From NCBI RefSeq assembly GCF_020564565.1, contig NZ_JAJCTD010000002.1, positions 186,001 to 250,000 on the forward strand: a DNA stretch of 64,000 nt, read 5' to 3'. The notes beneath the pieces are model-generated. The model was not told the origin of the DNA. It searched no databases and saw only the letters and a program-made list of their open reading frames with translations. Below, piece by piece: positions 1-8,378 of the stretch. The stretch comes from Rhodobacter sp. Har01. GTDB lineage: Bacteria; Pseudomonadota; Alphaproteobacteria; Rhodobacterales; Rhodobacteraceae. Every line of letters begins with the position of its first letter. Within the stretch, counting starts at the first letter, position 1. Position numbers and translations under genes: made by a program.

Positions 1-197
1 CGGGGCTGACCAACGAACAGCTGGACGTCTGCTTGTCCGATGCGGCCATGGTGGACGCCATGGTCAAGCGGTTCGAGACCAACATGAAGGCCGACGGCAT
101 CGAAGGCACGCCGTCGTTGATGATCAACGGCGAAAAGCACCCGAACATGTCCTATGACGAGCTGAAGGCGATCCTCGATCCCTTGCTGGCGGGCTGA
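1..197 (+). CDS. DsbA-family thioredoxin-fold protein, C-terminal end only
   Basis: Only the last 64 codons are inside the window; the frame begins at base 3 and stops at 195-197. The segment has a short helical stretch, then the G-T-P-S cis-proline loop followed by a strand and the M-I-N-G-E turn, and a final helix. This is the usual C-terminal half of DsbA-like (DSBA/Thioredoxin_4) periplasmic disulfide proteins. The catalytic CXXC and any signal peptide lie upstream, outside the window, so oxidase, reductase or isomerase activity cannot be judged. The CoA-transferase gene starts 3 bp after its stop, so the two may be co-transcribed. Confidence 0.7.
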   Translation, partial: GLTNEQLDVCLSDAAMVDAMVKRFETNMKADGIEGTPSLMINGEKHPNMSYDELKAILDPLLAG

Positions 198-200
198 TCC

Positions 201-1352
201 ATGACCGCCCCGCTGGAAGGGATCCGCGTCATCGAACTGGCGCGGATCCTGGCCGGCCCCTGGGCCGGGCAGACCCTGGCCGACCTCGGCGCCGAGGTGA
301 TCAAGGTCGAGGCGCCCGAAGGCGACGACACCCGCCGCTGGGGGCCGCCCTTCATCGAGCGCCCGAACCCAGACGGCAGCACCGACCGGTCGGCCGCCTA
401 TTTCCACAGCTGCAACCGTGGCAAGAAGGGCATCACCTGCGATTTCCGCACGCCAGAGGGGCAAGAGGTTGTCCGCCGCCTGGTGGCGGATGCCGACGTG
501 GTGATCGAAAACTTCAAGGTCGGCGGTCTGGCGAAATACGGGCTGGACTGGGAGTCCTTGCGCAAGGTGAACCCCCGGCTGATCTACTGTTCCATCACCG
601 GCTTCGGCCAGGACGGGCCCTATGCGCACCGCGCGGGGTATGACTTCATCATCCAGGGCATGGCCGGGTTGATGAGCGTCACGGGTGAGGCGGAAGGCCA
701 GCCGCAGAAGGTGGGTGTCGCGGTCACCGATGTCTTCACCGGCATCTACGCCGCCACGGCGATCCTGGCCGCGATCGTGCAACTCGGCCGCACCGGGCAG
801 GGCCAGCACATCGACATGGCGCTGATGGATGTGGCCACCAGCATCATGGCCAACCAGGCGATGAACTACCTTGCCACCGGGGTTGCGCCGAAGAAGATGG
901 GCAATGCCCATCCCAACCTGGCGCCCTATGCCGTGTTCGACTGCGCCGATGGCTGGGTGATCCTGGCCACCGGCAACGACAGCCAGTACCGCAAGCTGTG
1001 CGGCGTTCTGGGCCTGTCCGACATGGCCGAGGCGCCCGAATTCCTGACCAACGCCGACCGCATCGCCCACCGGGCCGGGATGACCGCGCGGATCACTGCA
1101 GCCACCAAGGGCTGGGCGATGGCCGACCTGCTGGCCGCCTGCGAAGCCGAGGGCGTGCCCGCCGGCCCGATCAATGACATGGCCGGCGTCTTCGCCGACC
1201 CGCAGGTGGTGGCGCGCGGCATGCAGATCACGGCCGACGGCGTGCCCGGCGTGCGCAGCCCGATGACGTTTTCGGGGGCCGACCTGGCGCTGGGCCGCGC
1301 CGCGCCGCGTTTGGGAGAGCATCAGGACGACGTGCTGGGCAAAGCCGGCTGA
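201..1352 (+). CDS. CaiB/BaiF family III CoA transferase
   Basis: This 383-residue protein has the usual length for class III CoA transferases, which move CoA between carboxylic acids through aspartyl-CoA intermediates. The N-terminal A-R-I-L-A-G-P-W segment binds the CoA nucleotide in this family. The catalytic aspartate is in the V-T-D-V-F-T-G context at about residue 177, equivalent to Asp169 of formyl-CoA transferase. The R-G-K-K-G-I segment near residue 73 is also typical. The start is 3 bp after the preceding stop. The substrate acid cannot be read from the sequence, and no decarboxylase or catabolic operon flanks it. It is probably cytosolic and is convergent with the next gene. Confidence 0.88.
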   Translation: MTAPLEGIRVIELARILAGPWAGQTLADLGAEVIKVEAPEGDDTRRWGPPFIERPNPDGSTDRSAAYFHSCNRGKKGITCDFRTPEGQEVVRRLVADADVVIENFKVGGLAKYGLDWESLRKVNPRLIYCSITGFGQDGPYAHRAGYDFIIQGMAGLMSVTGEAEGQPQKVGVAVTDVFTGIYAATAILAAIVQLGRTGQGQHIDMALMDVATSIMANQAMNYLATGVAPKKMGNAHPNLAPYAVFDCADGWVILATGNDSQYRKLCGVLGLSDMAEAPEFLTNADRIAHRAGMTARITAATKGWAMADLLAACEAEGVPAGPINDMAGVFADPQVVARGMQITADGVPGVRSPMTFSGADLALGRAAPRLGEHQDDVLGKAG

Positions 1353-1362
1353 GGCAGCTGCC

Positions 1363-2295
1363 TCAGCCCCGCAGGCCGTCCATGGCGCGCACCAGCCCCT
1401 CGCTGATGCCGGGTTCCGACAAGGCGTGGCCGGCCATCGGCACCATGCGGATCTGGCAATGGTCCCAGCCCTCGGCCAGCTTCCAGGCCGAGACCGGCGG
1501 GCAGACCATATCGTACCGGCCCTGGATCACCGTGGCCGAGATGTGCTGGATGCGCTTGCGTTCGCGCAGGATCCAGCCGTCGCATTGCAGAAAGCCGCCG
1601 TTCTGGAAGTAGTGGTTCTCAAGCCGGGCAAAGGCGCGGGCGTATTCGGCCGGGCTTTCGCCGACATGGCCGTCATGGTGGATCGAGGCCAGCGCGTTTT
1701 CCCAATGCGCCCAGAGCCGGCCGAAACGGGTTTCCTCGATCAGGTTGCCCGAGAACAGCCGGCGGTGATAGGCGCGGATCAGGTCGCCGCGTTCGTCCGG
1801 CGCGATGGCGTTGACGAAGCGGTTCCAGATTTCCGGGAAGAAGGCCCCAGCACCGCCGCCATAGAACCAGTCCAGCTCTCTTCGCGTCATCAGGAAGATG
1901 CCGCGCAGCACCAGGTGGCGGACGCGGTCGGGGTGGGTCAGCGCGTAGATCAGCGCCAGGGTGGCGCCCCAGCTGCCGCCGAAGGCGATGAACCTCTCGA
2001 TGCCGAACAGTTTGCGGATCTGTTCGATGTCGGCGACCAGGTGCCAGGTGGTGTTGTTCGCCACGCTGGCATGCGGGCGAGAGCGACCGCAGCCACGCTG
2101 GTCGAACAGGATCACCCGGTAGTGGTCCGGGTCGAAGTAGCGCCGCATCGCCGGGCTGCAGCCGCCGCCGGGGCCGCCATGGAACAGGATCACCGGTTCG
2201 CCTTGCGGGTGGCCGCATTGTTCGACATAGACGCGATGGCCGTCGCCGACGTCGATCATCCGCTGATCGAACGGGTCGATCGGCGGATAAAGCAT
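1363..2295 (-). CDS. pip: Proline iminopeptidase (alpha/beta hydrolase, S33)
   Basis: The enzyme releases N-terminal proline from peptides. From the Met at 2295 it has 310 residues, the usual length for bacterial Pip. The H-G-G-P-G-G-G oxyanion segment is at residues 39-45. The nucleophile is Ser108 in G-G-S-W-G, followed by Asp262 (G-R-Y-D) and His290 (A-G-H). D-Q-R-G-C-G-R-S near residue 65 is the family signature. The frame is open to another Met at 2331, but M-L-Y-P-P-I-D-P-F at 2295 matches the usual Pip beginning. It is transcribed divergently from ubiG. Cytosolic. Confidence 0.9.
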   Translation of the reverse strand: MLYPPIDPFDQRMIDVGDGHRVYVEQCGHPQGEPVILFHGGPGGGCSPAMRRYFDPDHYRVILFDQRGCGRSRPHASVANNTTWHLVADIEQIRKLFGIERFIAFGGSWGATLALIYALTHPDRVRHLVLRGIFLMTRRELDWFYGGGAGAFFPEIWNRFVNAIAPDERGDLIRAYHRRLFSGNLIEETRFGRLWAHWENALASIHHDGHVGESPAEYARAFARLENHYFQNGGFLQCDGWILRERKRIQHISATVIQGRYDMVCPPVSAWKLAEGWDHCQIRMVPMAGHALSEPGISEGLVRAMDGLRG

Positions 2296-2372
2296 GTCGT
2301 AAGCGCGTCTTTGGCCTGATCTGTGGTCCATCGCGTTCTATATAACGCCGCAGGCTGACGGAGTCGAAACCA

Positions 2373-3152
2373 ATGTCTAAAGGCATGGCCAAGGAAGTGA
2401 AGACCGGGACGGCGCCGCAGGGCACCGTGGACGCCGCCGAAGTCGCCAAGTTCGAGGCGATGGCTGCCGAATGGTGGGATCCGAACGGCAAGTTCAAGCC
2501 GTTGCACGCCATGAACCCTTGCCGGCTGGACTATATCACCCGCCAGATCGCCGCCGAGTTCCGCCGCGACCTGACGACGCAGCGCCCGTTCGCCGGGCTG
2601 CGGCTGTTGGACATCGGCTGCGGCGGGGGATTGCTATCGGAACCGATGGCGCGGCTGGGGGCAACCGTCGTGGGCGCCGATGCCGCTGCGCGCAACATCC
2701 CCGTCGCGCAGGTCCATGCCGCGCAGTCCGGGCTGGAGATCGACTACCGCCACACCACCGCCGAAGACCTGGCCGCTGCGGGCGAGCGTTTCGACGTGGT
2801 GCTGAACATGGAGGTGGTCGAGCATGTCTCCGAGCCGCTGCGCTATCTGACCGCCTGCCATGACCTGCTGAAACCCGGCGGGCTGATGGTCTGCTCGACC
2901 CTGAACCGCAACACGAAGAGCTTTGCCATGGCCATCGTCGGGGCGGAATATGTCATGCGCTGGCTGCCCAAGGGCACGCACGACTGGAAGAAGTTCATCA
3001 CCCCGGACGAATTGCACGACTTGATCCGCGGCGCCGGGCTGGACCCGGTGGACCGCAAGGGCATGGTGTTCAACCCGGTCAGCTGGCGTTGGAGTCTGTC
3101 GGACCGCGACCTGTCGGTGAACTACGTCACGGCCAGCGTGCGGCGGGACTGA
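2373..3152 (+). CDS. ubiG: UbiG, ubiquinone biosynthesis O-methyltransferase
   Basis: This SAM-dependent methyltransferase carries out both O-methylations of ubiquinone synthesis. It has 259 residues. The N-terminal A-A-E-W-W-D-P-N-G segment (residues 31-39) is diagnostic of UbiG. SAM motif I, L-D-I-G-C-G-G-G, is at 79-86, and the E-V-V-E-H-V post-motif follows at about 149. The segment with W-L-P-K-G-T-H-D-W and F-I-T-P matches the UbiG substrate lid. A strong hairpin with a T-run (3175-3205) follows, so it is likely monocistronic. Its promoter must lie in the gap before 2373, shared with the divergent peptidase. Confidence 0.95.
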   Translation: MSKGMAKEVKTGTAPQGTVDAAEVAKFEAMAAEWWDPNGKFKPLHAMNPCRLDYITRQIAAEFRRDLTTQRPFAGLRLLDIGCGGGLLSEPMARLGATVVGADAAARNIPVAQVHAAQSGLEIDYRHTTAEDLAAAGERFDVVLNMEVVEHVSEPLRYLTACHDLLKPGGLMVCSTLNRNTKSFAMAIVGAEYVMRWLPKGTHDWKKFITPDELHDLIRGAGLDPVDRKGMVFNPVSWRWSLSDRDLSVNYVTASVRRD

Positions 3153-3174
3153 ACCGGCGATCACACGGCGGAGC

Positions 3175-3205
3175 GCCCGCGCGAGCGCGGTTGCGGGCCG
3201 TTTTT
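3175..3205 (+). terminator. Rho-independent terminator after ubiG
   Basis: GCCCGC at 3175-3180 pairs with GCGGGC at 3193-3198, and a run of five T follows at 3201-3205. It lies 23 bp after the ubiG stop. Confidence 0.75.
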
Positions 3206-3367
3206 CTTGCCTGCGTCGCGCGCTTGCACGCGACAACCGGCCTGGGGGCGGTCCGGGCGTGAAATCGGCGTTAAAGCCAGGCGGCGGTGCAGGTTCCGCC
3301 TTCCCCTGCTGCCGGCATGTGGCAGCATGCGTGCAATTTCCTTCCGCAGGATTTGCACGGGGACCCG

Positions 3368-5389
3368 ATGGATTTGCACTGGACAGCGGCGACGTCTTAC
3401 TCGGGCCTTGGTCCCTATGCCGACTGGGAGGCCGCGGTCGAGGCGGCCGAGGGTGGACCACCGCGCCGGGTGCCGCTGTTCGTGCGGCTGGTCGATCCGG
3501 GCGATGGCACCGATCTTGTCGCCGCGCTGGCTCAGGCCCTGACCCTGCCCTTCGTCGATTTCGCGGCGCATGAACGCGACCTGCTGGAGACCGAGCGCCT
3601 GCACGCCGGCCCCGGCTGGCCGCACGAGGTGCGTTTCGTCGCCTTTGTGGCAAGGTCCGACCTGGACCGGCTGCCCGCGGCCTGGGTGGTGCTGGCGGCC
3701 GGGCCGGGCTTTGTTCCGGCCGAGCCGATGGCCCGCTTCGCCCCCTGCGATCTTTGCGCCACCCGGGGCCGGCTTGACCCCGCCGTGCCCGTGCTGGCCA
3801 TCCTCGACGACGGCATCGGCTATCTGAATGTCCGCTTTCGTGCCGGCCTGGACCGGACTCGCGTGCTGGGCGTCTGGCTGCAGGCCGCCGAGCGTCGGGC
3901 GCAGGGTCCGCTGGCGCCGTCTCGTGATATCCGGATGGGGCGGGTGCTGACCGCGGCCGAGATCGACGCCCAGCTTGCCTCGGGCCTGCCCGAGGCCGAT
4001 CTCTACCGCCAGGCCAACCGCGCGCTATACCCGCGGACCGAGCGGGCGGCGACCGATCGCCGGGTCACCCACGGCACCCATGTGCTGGACCTGGCCGCCG
4101 GGGCGCGCTTTGCCGAGCCGATGGCCGCGGTGCCGATTCTGGCGGTGCAGTTGCCGCCGGCCTCGATCCGCGAATCCGCCGGACGGCGGATGGCGGCGCA
4201 TCTGGTGCAGGGTCTGCGCTGGTGCCTGGCCGAGCTCTTGCGGCAGTCGGACGGAATCGCCGTGCCGCCGCTGGTGGTGAACCTGTCGCTGGGGTCTCTG
4301 GGCGGACCGGGCGATGCCAGCGAGTTCCTGGCCGAATGGCTGGCCTATGAGGTTTCCCGCCACGCCCGGCTGGCACCGGGGGCCGAGGTGCGGGTGACCG
4401 GCGCCTATGGCAATGCCCGGCTGTCGCGGCTGGTGGCGCGGGCCGAGTTGCGAATCGACCGCCCGCTGCGGCTGGATTGGCGAGTGCTGCCGGACGACCG
4501 GACCTCGAGCTTTCTGGAACTGCGGGTCGAAAGCACCCTGGCGCGCGGCCTGCGGCTGCGGCTGACGCCGCCACCCGCCGCCGGGCGGCCCCCGCTGACA
4601 ATCGACTGGCCCGGTGTTTCGGGTCAGGGCTGGCGGCTGGACACACCGCATGGGCCACTTGCCGCCGTGCAGGCGGTGCCAGAGGCCAGCGGCCAGCTTC
4701 TGCTGCATCTGGCGCTGGCGCCCACGGTCGCCTTTGGCGGGCTTGCGGTGGCGCCGCCGGGGCGCTGGCAGGTGGACATCGCCACGACCGAAAACGAGCC
4801 GGTGCTTCTGACGGCCAAGGTGCAGCGCGACGATACGCCCTTCGGCCACCCACCTTTCGGCCGGCAAAGCTGGCTGGACCATCCCGAAGGCTGGGTCTGG
4901 GAAGCGCAGTCGCACAGCTACACCGCACCGCGGGCCGGCAGCGGCGGAGCGGATTGCCCGGTCACGCGGGAAGGCACCCATGTCGCCTTTGGCGGAGCGG
5001 ATGATCCGGGCGTGGTGCTGGTCGGGGCCGCTCGGCCGGTTCCTGGTCAGCCGGCAGCGTCGCGGCCGTCGCTCTATGCGGCCGAAGGTGTGGTGCAGTT
5101 GCGCCGGCCCGGCGAATCCCTCGGGCCGGCTCTGGCGGCGCGTGGCGACGACGGAGCGGTGCTGACCGGGGTTCGCGCGGCAGGCACGCTGACCGGCAGC
5201 CAGGCCCGGCTGGCTGGCAGTTCGATGGCGGCGCCAGCGGTGGCGCGGCGGCTGCTGGACTATTTCCGGACCGTGCCCCAGGGCCGCCGAACCCCCGCCG
5301 CCGAACGCGCGGCGCTGTTGGGCCCGGCCCCGGCCGCGTCGCCGCCTGTCGATCCGCAGCTTGGCGCCGGGGTTCTGGCCGGGACCTGA
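3368..5389 (+). CDS. Subtilisin-like serine protease (S8 family), divergent type
   Basis: From the Met at 3368 the protein has 673 residues. All three S8 triad contexts are present: Asp in A-I-L-D-D-G-I-G at about residue 147, His235 in T-H-G-T-H-V, and Ser619 in G-S-S-M-A-A-P. The interval between His and Ser (about 385 residues) is far longer than in plain subtilisins, so an extra domain is inserted, rich in predicted beta structure. No signal peptide is obvious and the N-terminal 140 residues are unassigned. An upstream Met at 3287 gives a 27-residue extension without the look of an export signal, so I prefer 3368. It is convergent with the PAP2-like gene 13 bp away. The target is unknown. 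Confidence 0.75.
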   Translation: MDLHWTAATSYSGLGPYADWEAAVEAAEGGPPRRVPLFVRLVDPGDGTDLVAALAQALTLPFVDFAAHERDLLETERLHAGPGWPHEVRFVAFVARSDLDRLPAAWVVLAAGPGFVPAEPMARFAPCDLCATRGRLDPAVPVLAILDDGIGYLNVRFRAGLDRTRVLGVWLQAAERRAQGPLAPSRDIRMGRVLTAAEIDAQLASGLPEADLYRQANRALYPRTERAATDRRVTHGTHVLDLAAGARFAEPMAAVPILAVQLPPASIRESAGRRMAAHLVQGLRWCLAELLRQSDGIAVPPLVVNLSLGSLGGPGDASEFLAEWLAYEVSRHARLAPGAEVRVTGAYGNARLSRLVARAELRIDRPLRLDWRVLPDDRTSSFLELRVESTLARGLRLRLTPPPAAGRPPLTIDWPGVSGQGWRLDTPHGPLAAVQAVPEASGQLLLHLALAPTVAFGGLAVAPPGRWQVDIATTENEPVLLTAKVQRDDTPFGHPPFGRQSWLDHPEGWVWEAQSHSYTAPRAGSGGADCPVTREGTHVAFGGADDPGVVLVGAARPVPGQPAASRPSLYAAEGVVQLRRPGESLGPALAARGDDGAVLTGVRAAGTLTGSQARLAGSSMAAPAVARRLLDYFRTVPQGRRTPAAERAALLGPAPAASPPVDPQLGAGVLAGT

Positions 5390-5402
5390 CGCGCCTGCGG
5401 CC

Positions 5403-6569
5403 TCAGGCCGCCGGGCCGGGTCCCCATTCGGTCACCGCAGCCCGCCAAAGCTGCGGCAGGACCGACCAGTCCTGCGCCGCCGCCACCGTGCCGCTGTCGC
5501 GCTTCCAGCCGGTGCCGGTTCCCAGGCCCAGGTGGGCGCACCACTTGGCCAGGGTGAAATCGCCCTGCCAGTCGTCGCCGCGGGCAGAAAACTCGGGCAC
5601 CGGGAAGGTGCCGCCACCGCCCAGGCAATGCGCCACGAAGCCCAGGCCCAGCGACAGGCCCAGCAGCGCCCCATGCGCGCTGTCCACCGGAAAATGCAGC
5701 CCCGCCACCGTGCGGTTGTCGGCGATCCGCGCCGCCAGGCGATACAGCAGCACCGTCGCGTCCACGTCGGGGGCCGCCTCGGCCACCGGGGTCAGGTGGG
5801 TCAGCAGGGCGTCGACCAACCCCGCGTCCGGCGTGCCCTGCCCGGAAAGCCGCAGCGCCGCGATCAGCGTGGCCAGGGCAAAGGCTTCGGTGGCATGGCC
5901 GGACGGATAGGCCGAATGCCCCGGCGTGGCGATCACCGGCTGGATTTGCGGCGACAGGTCGCAAGGCCGCAAGACCGAGCAGAAATGCTTGATCCGCTGT
6001 TCCTGCGCCACCACCGTGTCATGCATCGCTGCGATCAGCCCGTTGCTCATGCGCTTGCGATCGAACCCCAGCGGCTGCTGGGCGGCGAAGAACCGCAAGA
6101 GATCGCCTTGCTGGGCGAGGATTTCGGGCAGCCGGTCGGCCCGCAGGTCCATTGCCGTGCGAACCTCGGCCATCTGCTCTGCAATCTTCTGCGGGCCAGG
6201 CCGTTGCAGAGTCAGCAGCTCATCCTCGCCCCGCAGCACGTGGGCCGCCGCCTTCGGCACCACCGAGAACAGCCGGCCACCCTCTTGCGCCAGCACCACG
6301 GCACGCGGGAACGGGTCCAGCCGCATCAGCCGGGTCAGGTCGTCGGCGCGCGAGTCGGCAGGCACCGGAACCGAGCCGTCCCAGTAACCCATCAGCCCCT
6401 CGGCCGTCAGCGCCAGTGCCGAGGCCATCAGCGGAGAGTCGCCACTGCCGTGCGAACCGTGCGAGCCATGCGAACCGTGCGAGCCATGAGACCCATGCGA
6501 GCCGTGGGAACCGTGGGACCCATGCGAGCCGTGGGAACCGTGTGATCCGTGCGAACCTAGCGTCGTCAT
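5403..6569 (-). CDS. PAP2/vanadium haloperoxidase-like protein with (Gly-Ser-His)12 N-terminus
   Basis: The protein has 388 residues. The PAP2/VHPO signature is split as expected: Y-P-S-G-H-A-T-E-A-F near residue 225 and G-L-H-F-P-V-D-S-A-H-G near residue 290. These give the phosphate- or vanadate-binding Arg, Ser and His residues. Related haloperoxidase-type PAP2 proteins hydrolyse phosphate esters or oxidise halide. No membrane segments are obvious, which favours the soluble haloperoxidase-like class. Residues 5-40 are twelve Gly-Ser-His triplets, an unusual head that could bind divalent metal or simply be disordered. It is divergent from the SARP-like regulator, which may control it. Confidence 0.7.
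   Translation of the reverse strand: MTTLGSHGSHGSHGSHGSHGSHGSHGSHGSHGSHGSHGSHGSGDSPLMASALALTAEGLMGYWDGSVPVPADSRADDLTRLMRLDPFPRAVVLAQEGGRLFSVVPKAAAHVLRGEDELLTLQRPGPQKIAEQMAEVRTAMDLRADRLPEILAQQGDLLRFFAAQQPLGFDRKRMSNGLIAAMHDTVVAQEQRIKHFCSVLRPCDLSPQIQPVIATPGHSAYPSGHATEAFALATLIAALRLSGQGTPDAGLVDALLTHLTPVAEAAPDVDATVLLYRLAARIADNRTVAGLHFPVDSAHGALLGLSLGLGFVAHCLGGGGTFPVPEFSARGDDWQGDFTLAKWCAHLGLGTGTGWKRDSGTVAAAQDWSVLPQLWRAAVTEWGPGPAA
6450..6557 (-). repeat. 12 x 9-bp tandem repeat encoding Gly-Ser-His
   Basis: Twelve in-frame 9-bp units run without interruption (plus-strand form gtgcgaacc, gtgcgagcc, atgcgagcc and similar). The variation is mostly synonymous: His as CAC or CAT, and Gly and Ser third positions change. 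Every unit still encodes Gly-Ser-His. Confidence 0.95.
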
Positions 6570-6728
6570 GGCTGTCTCCCCCCGCGACTTTCGCCAAGAT
6601 TGCCCTTGATCTGGGGCCGCGCCTAGCGGTCAGACGGAGACCGAATCTGATTTGACGAGAAATTCACGATTCTTGAACATCTGAAAACCTTCGGTAAGGT
6701 TGCGCAACGGTATCTGGGGGCAATCGGA

Positions 6729-8378
6729 ATGTTCGTGCGCCTAATCGGCGCCTTCGAGATGCGTGACGACTCCGGCCGGGATTGCACCCCGCGCGGGGCG
6801 AAGACGCGCGCCCTGATCGCCATGCTTTGCCAAACCCCGGACCGCCGCCGCCCGCGCCGCTGGCTGGAAGGCAAGCTTTGGTCCGACCGCGGCGCCGAGC
6901 AGGCCTCGGGCAGCCTGCGTCAATCGCTGATGGAATTGCGCAAGTCCCTGGGCGAAGCGTCTGCCACCCTGCTGACCGACCGCGATTCGGTACAACTGGC
7001 AGAGATGTCCACCGATCTGGACGGCGACGCCGCCGCTGCCATCGCGGCGATGCGGCTGGGGCGCGAGTTCCTGGAGGGCATCGACATCGTCGATCCCGCC
7101 TTTCTGGACTGGCTGCGCGAGGAGCGCCGGCGCATCGCCGTGGCGCTTTTGCCTTCGGGCACGGCGGCGCCGGCCCTGGCCGGCACGGCGGCGGACCGGC
7201 CCCCCTTTGTCGTGCAATATGGCGCCCTTCCCGACGGGGTGGGCAACTTCGCCGCGCGCGAACTGGCGCTGGGCATCGCCCGGCTGGCCGCCGAGTTCTC
7301 GCATCTTGACCTTTACGGCGTCGATGGCACCGCCGTGCCGGCGCAGATTCCCGCCGGCGGTCTGGTCCTGCACCTGGAAGGCGCCGAAATCCAGGGCCGC
7401 GTGCACATGATGGCCAGCCTTGTCGCCCGGTCGAACCGGCAGACGGTCTGGAGCCAGCGCCTGGCGGTCAGCGAGCCCGACGAAGTCGCCCTGGGCCTGG
7501 GCGAAGTGCCGCCGCTGGTCTTTCAGGCCGCCGAGGCCACGCTCTTGCAGATGCCCCGGCTGGCCGAGGAACCCCTGTGCACTGCCGCGCTGGCGGTGAA
7601 TGCCCGGATTGCCCGGGCGATGACCGACATCTTCAGCTATGACGGCGCCCGTCTGCGCGCCGCCGACCTGCTTCTGGCCGAAGCGCAGGAAATCCTGCCA
7701 TCGGCCCGGCTTTGTGCCTGGCGCAGCCTGGTGCGGCAGATCATGTTCGTCGAGCGCACCGAGGATGACCCCCGCCGCCTGCAGTCCGAAGCCGACGCCT
7801 TTGCCCGCAATGCGCTGGAGCACACCGCCGGCAACCCTCTGGTGCTGGCACTGGTCAGCCACGCCAGGGTGATGGTGGACGAGAACCCCGAGGCCGGCAC
7901 CGTGCTGGCCCGCGATGCGGTGCGCCTGTCGCCGTTCAACGCCTTTGGCTACTGGTCCGAGGCGGCCGCCAACATCCGCCACGAACGCCTGCCCGAGGCG
8001 CTGGCCTCGGCCCGCCGCGGCGCCGCCATCGCCTCGCGCAGTTCCATCGGCCACTGGTGGGAGGCGCTGTCGGGCCTTGCCGCGCTGCGTGGCGGCCTGA
8101 TCGCCCCGGCCATCGCGCATTACGAGGCCGCGCATTACCGCGCGCCCAGCTTCCGCGCCGCGATGCGCCATCTGGCCTATCTCTACCTCGAAGCCGAAGC
8201 GCCCGCAAAGGCCCGCCGCGTGCTGACCGCGCTGGTCCGGGCCGAGCCGGATTTCCACCCCGCCCGGCTGTTGACCGAGGATTACCCCGCCACCACCCTG
8301 CGCCGCAGCGGTCTGGCCGAGCGTCACCTTGACGCCATGACCGTCTTGCTGTGCCAGGCCGCGTCCGGCTCAGGCTGA
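6729..8378 (+). CDS. SARP/BTAD-like transcriptional regulator with helical C-terminal part
   Basis: The protein has 549 residues. The first 95 or so form a winged-helix OmpR/SARP-type DNA-binding domain: L-I-G-A-F-E-M, then R-G-A-K-T-R-A-L-I-A-M-L, then L-W-S-D-R-G, then S-L-R-Q-S-L-M-E-L-R-K. This is the pattern of SARP activators that have no receiver domain. A central linker leads to a C-terminal half with Ala-rich paired helices consistent with TPRs (about residues 330-530). Such proteins are usually cytosolic activators of neighbouring genes. The divergent position suggests control of the haloperoxidase-like gene and perhaps the protease. Its last bases overlap the end of the convergent aldo/keto reductase gene. 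Confidence 0.7.
   Translation: MFVRLIGAFEMRDDSGRDCTPRGAKTRALIAMLCQTPDRRRPRRWLEGKLWSDRGAEQASGSLRQSLMELRKSLGEASATLLTDRDSVQLAEMSTDLDGDAAAAIAAMRLGREFLEGIDIVDPAFLDWLREERRRIAVALLPSGTAAPALAGTAADRPPFVVQYGALPDGVGNFAARELALGIARLAAEFSHLDLYGVDGTAVPAQIPAGGLVLHLEGAEIQGRVHMMASLVARSNRQTVWSQRLAVSEPDEVALGLGEVPPLVFQAAEATLLQMPRLAEEPLCTAALAVNARIARAMTDIFSYDGARLRAADLLLAEAQEILPSARLCAWRSLVRQIMFVERTEDDPRRLQSEADAFARNALEHTAGNPLVLALVSHARVMVDENPEAGTVLARDAVRLSPFNAFGYWSEAAANIRHERLPEALASARRGAAIASRSSIGHWWEALSGLAALRGGLIAPAIAHYEAAHYRAPSFRAAMRHLAYLYLEAEAPAKARRVLTALVRAEPDFHPARLLTEDYPATTLRRSGLAERHLDAMTVLLCQAASGSG

Noticed and set aside
3287..3367. Upstream start giving the S8 protease a 27-residue extension
   Set aside because: The extension does not look like a signal peptide and contains Pro, His and Asn. 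The Met at 3368 fits coding character better, though the site is not proven.
5361..6545. A 394-codon plus-strand frame across the haloperoxidase-like gene
   Set aside because: Its product is low-complexity Arg/Gln/His/Pro with no motif, while the minus strand has the PAP2 signature.
6450..6557. Start of a CRISPR or a regulatory direct-repeat cluster
   Set aside because: The 9-bp units are contiguous and in frame, encoding Gly-Ser-His at the N-terminus of a recognisable enzyme.
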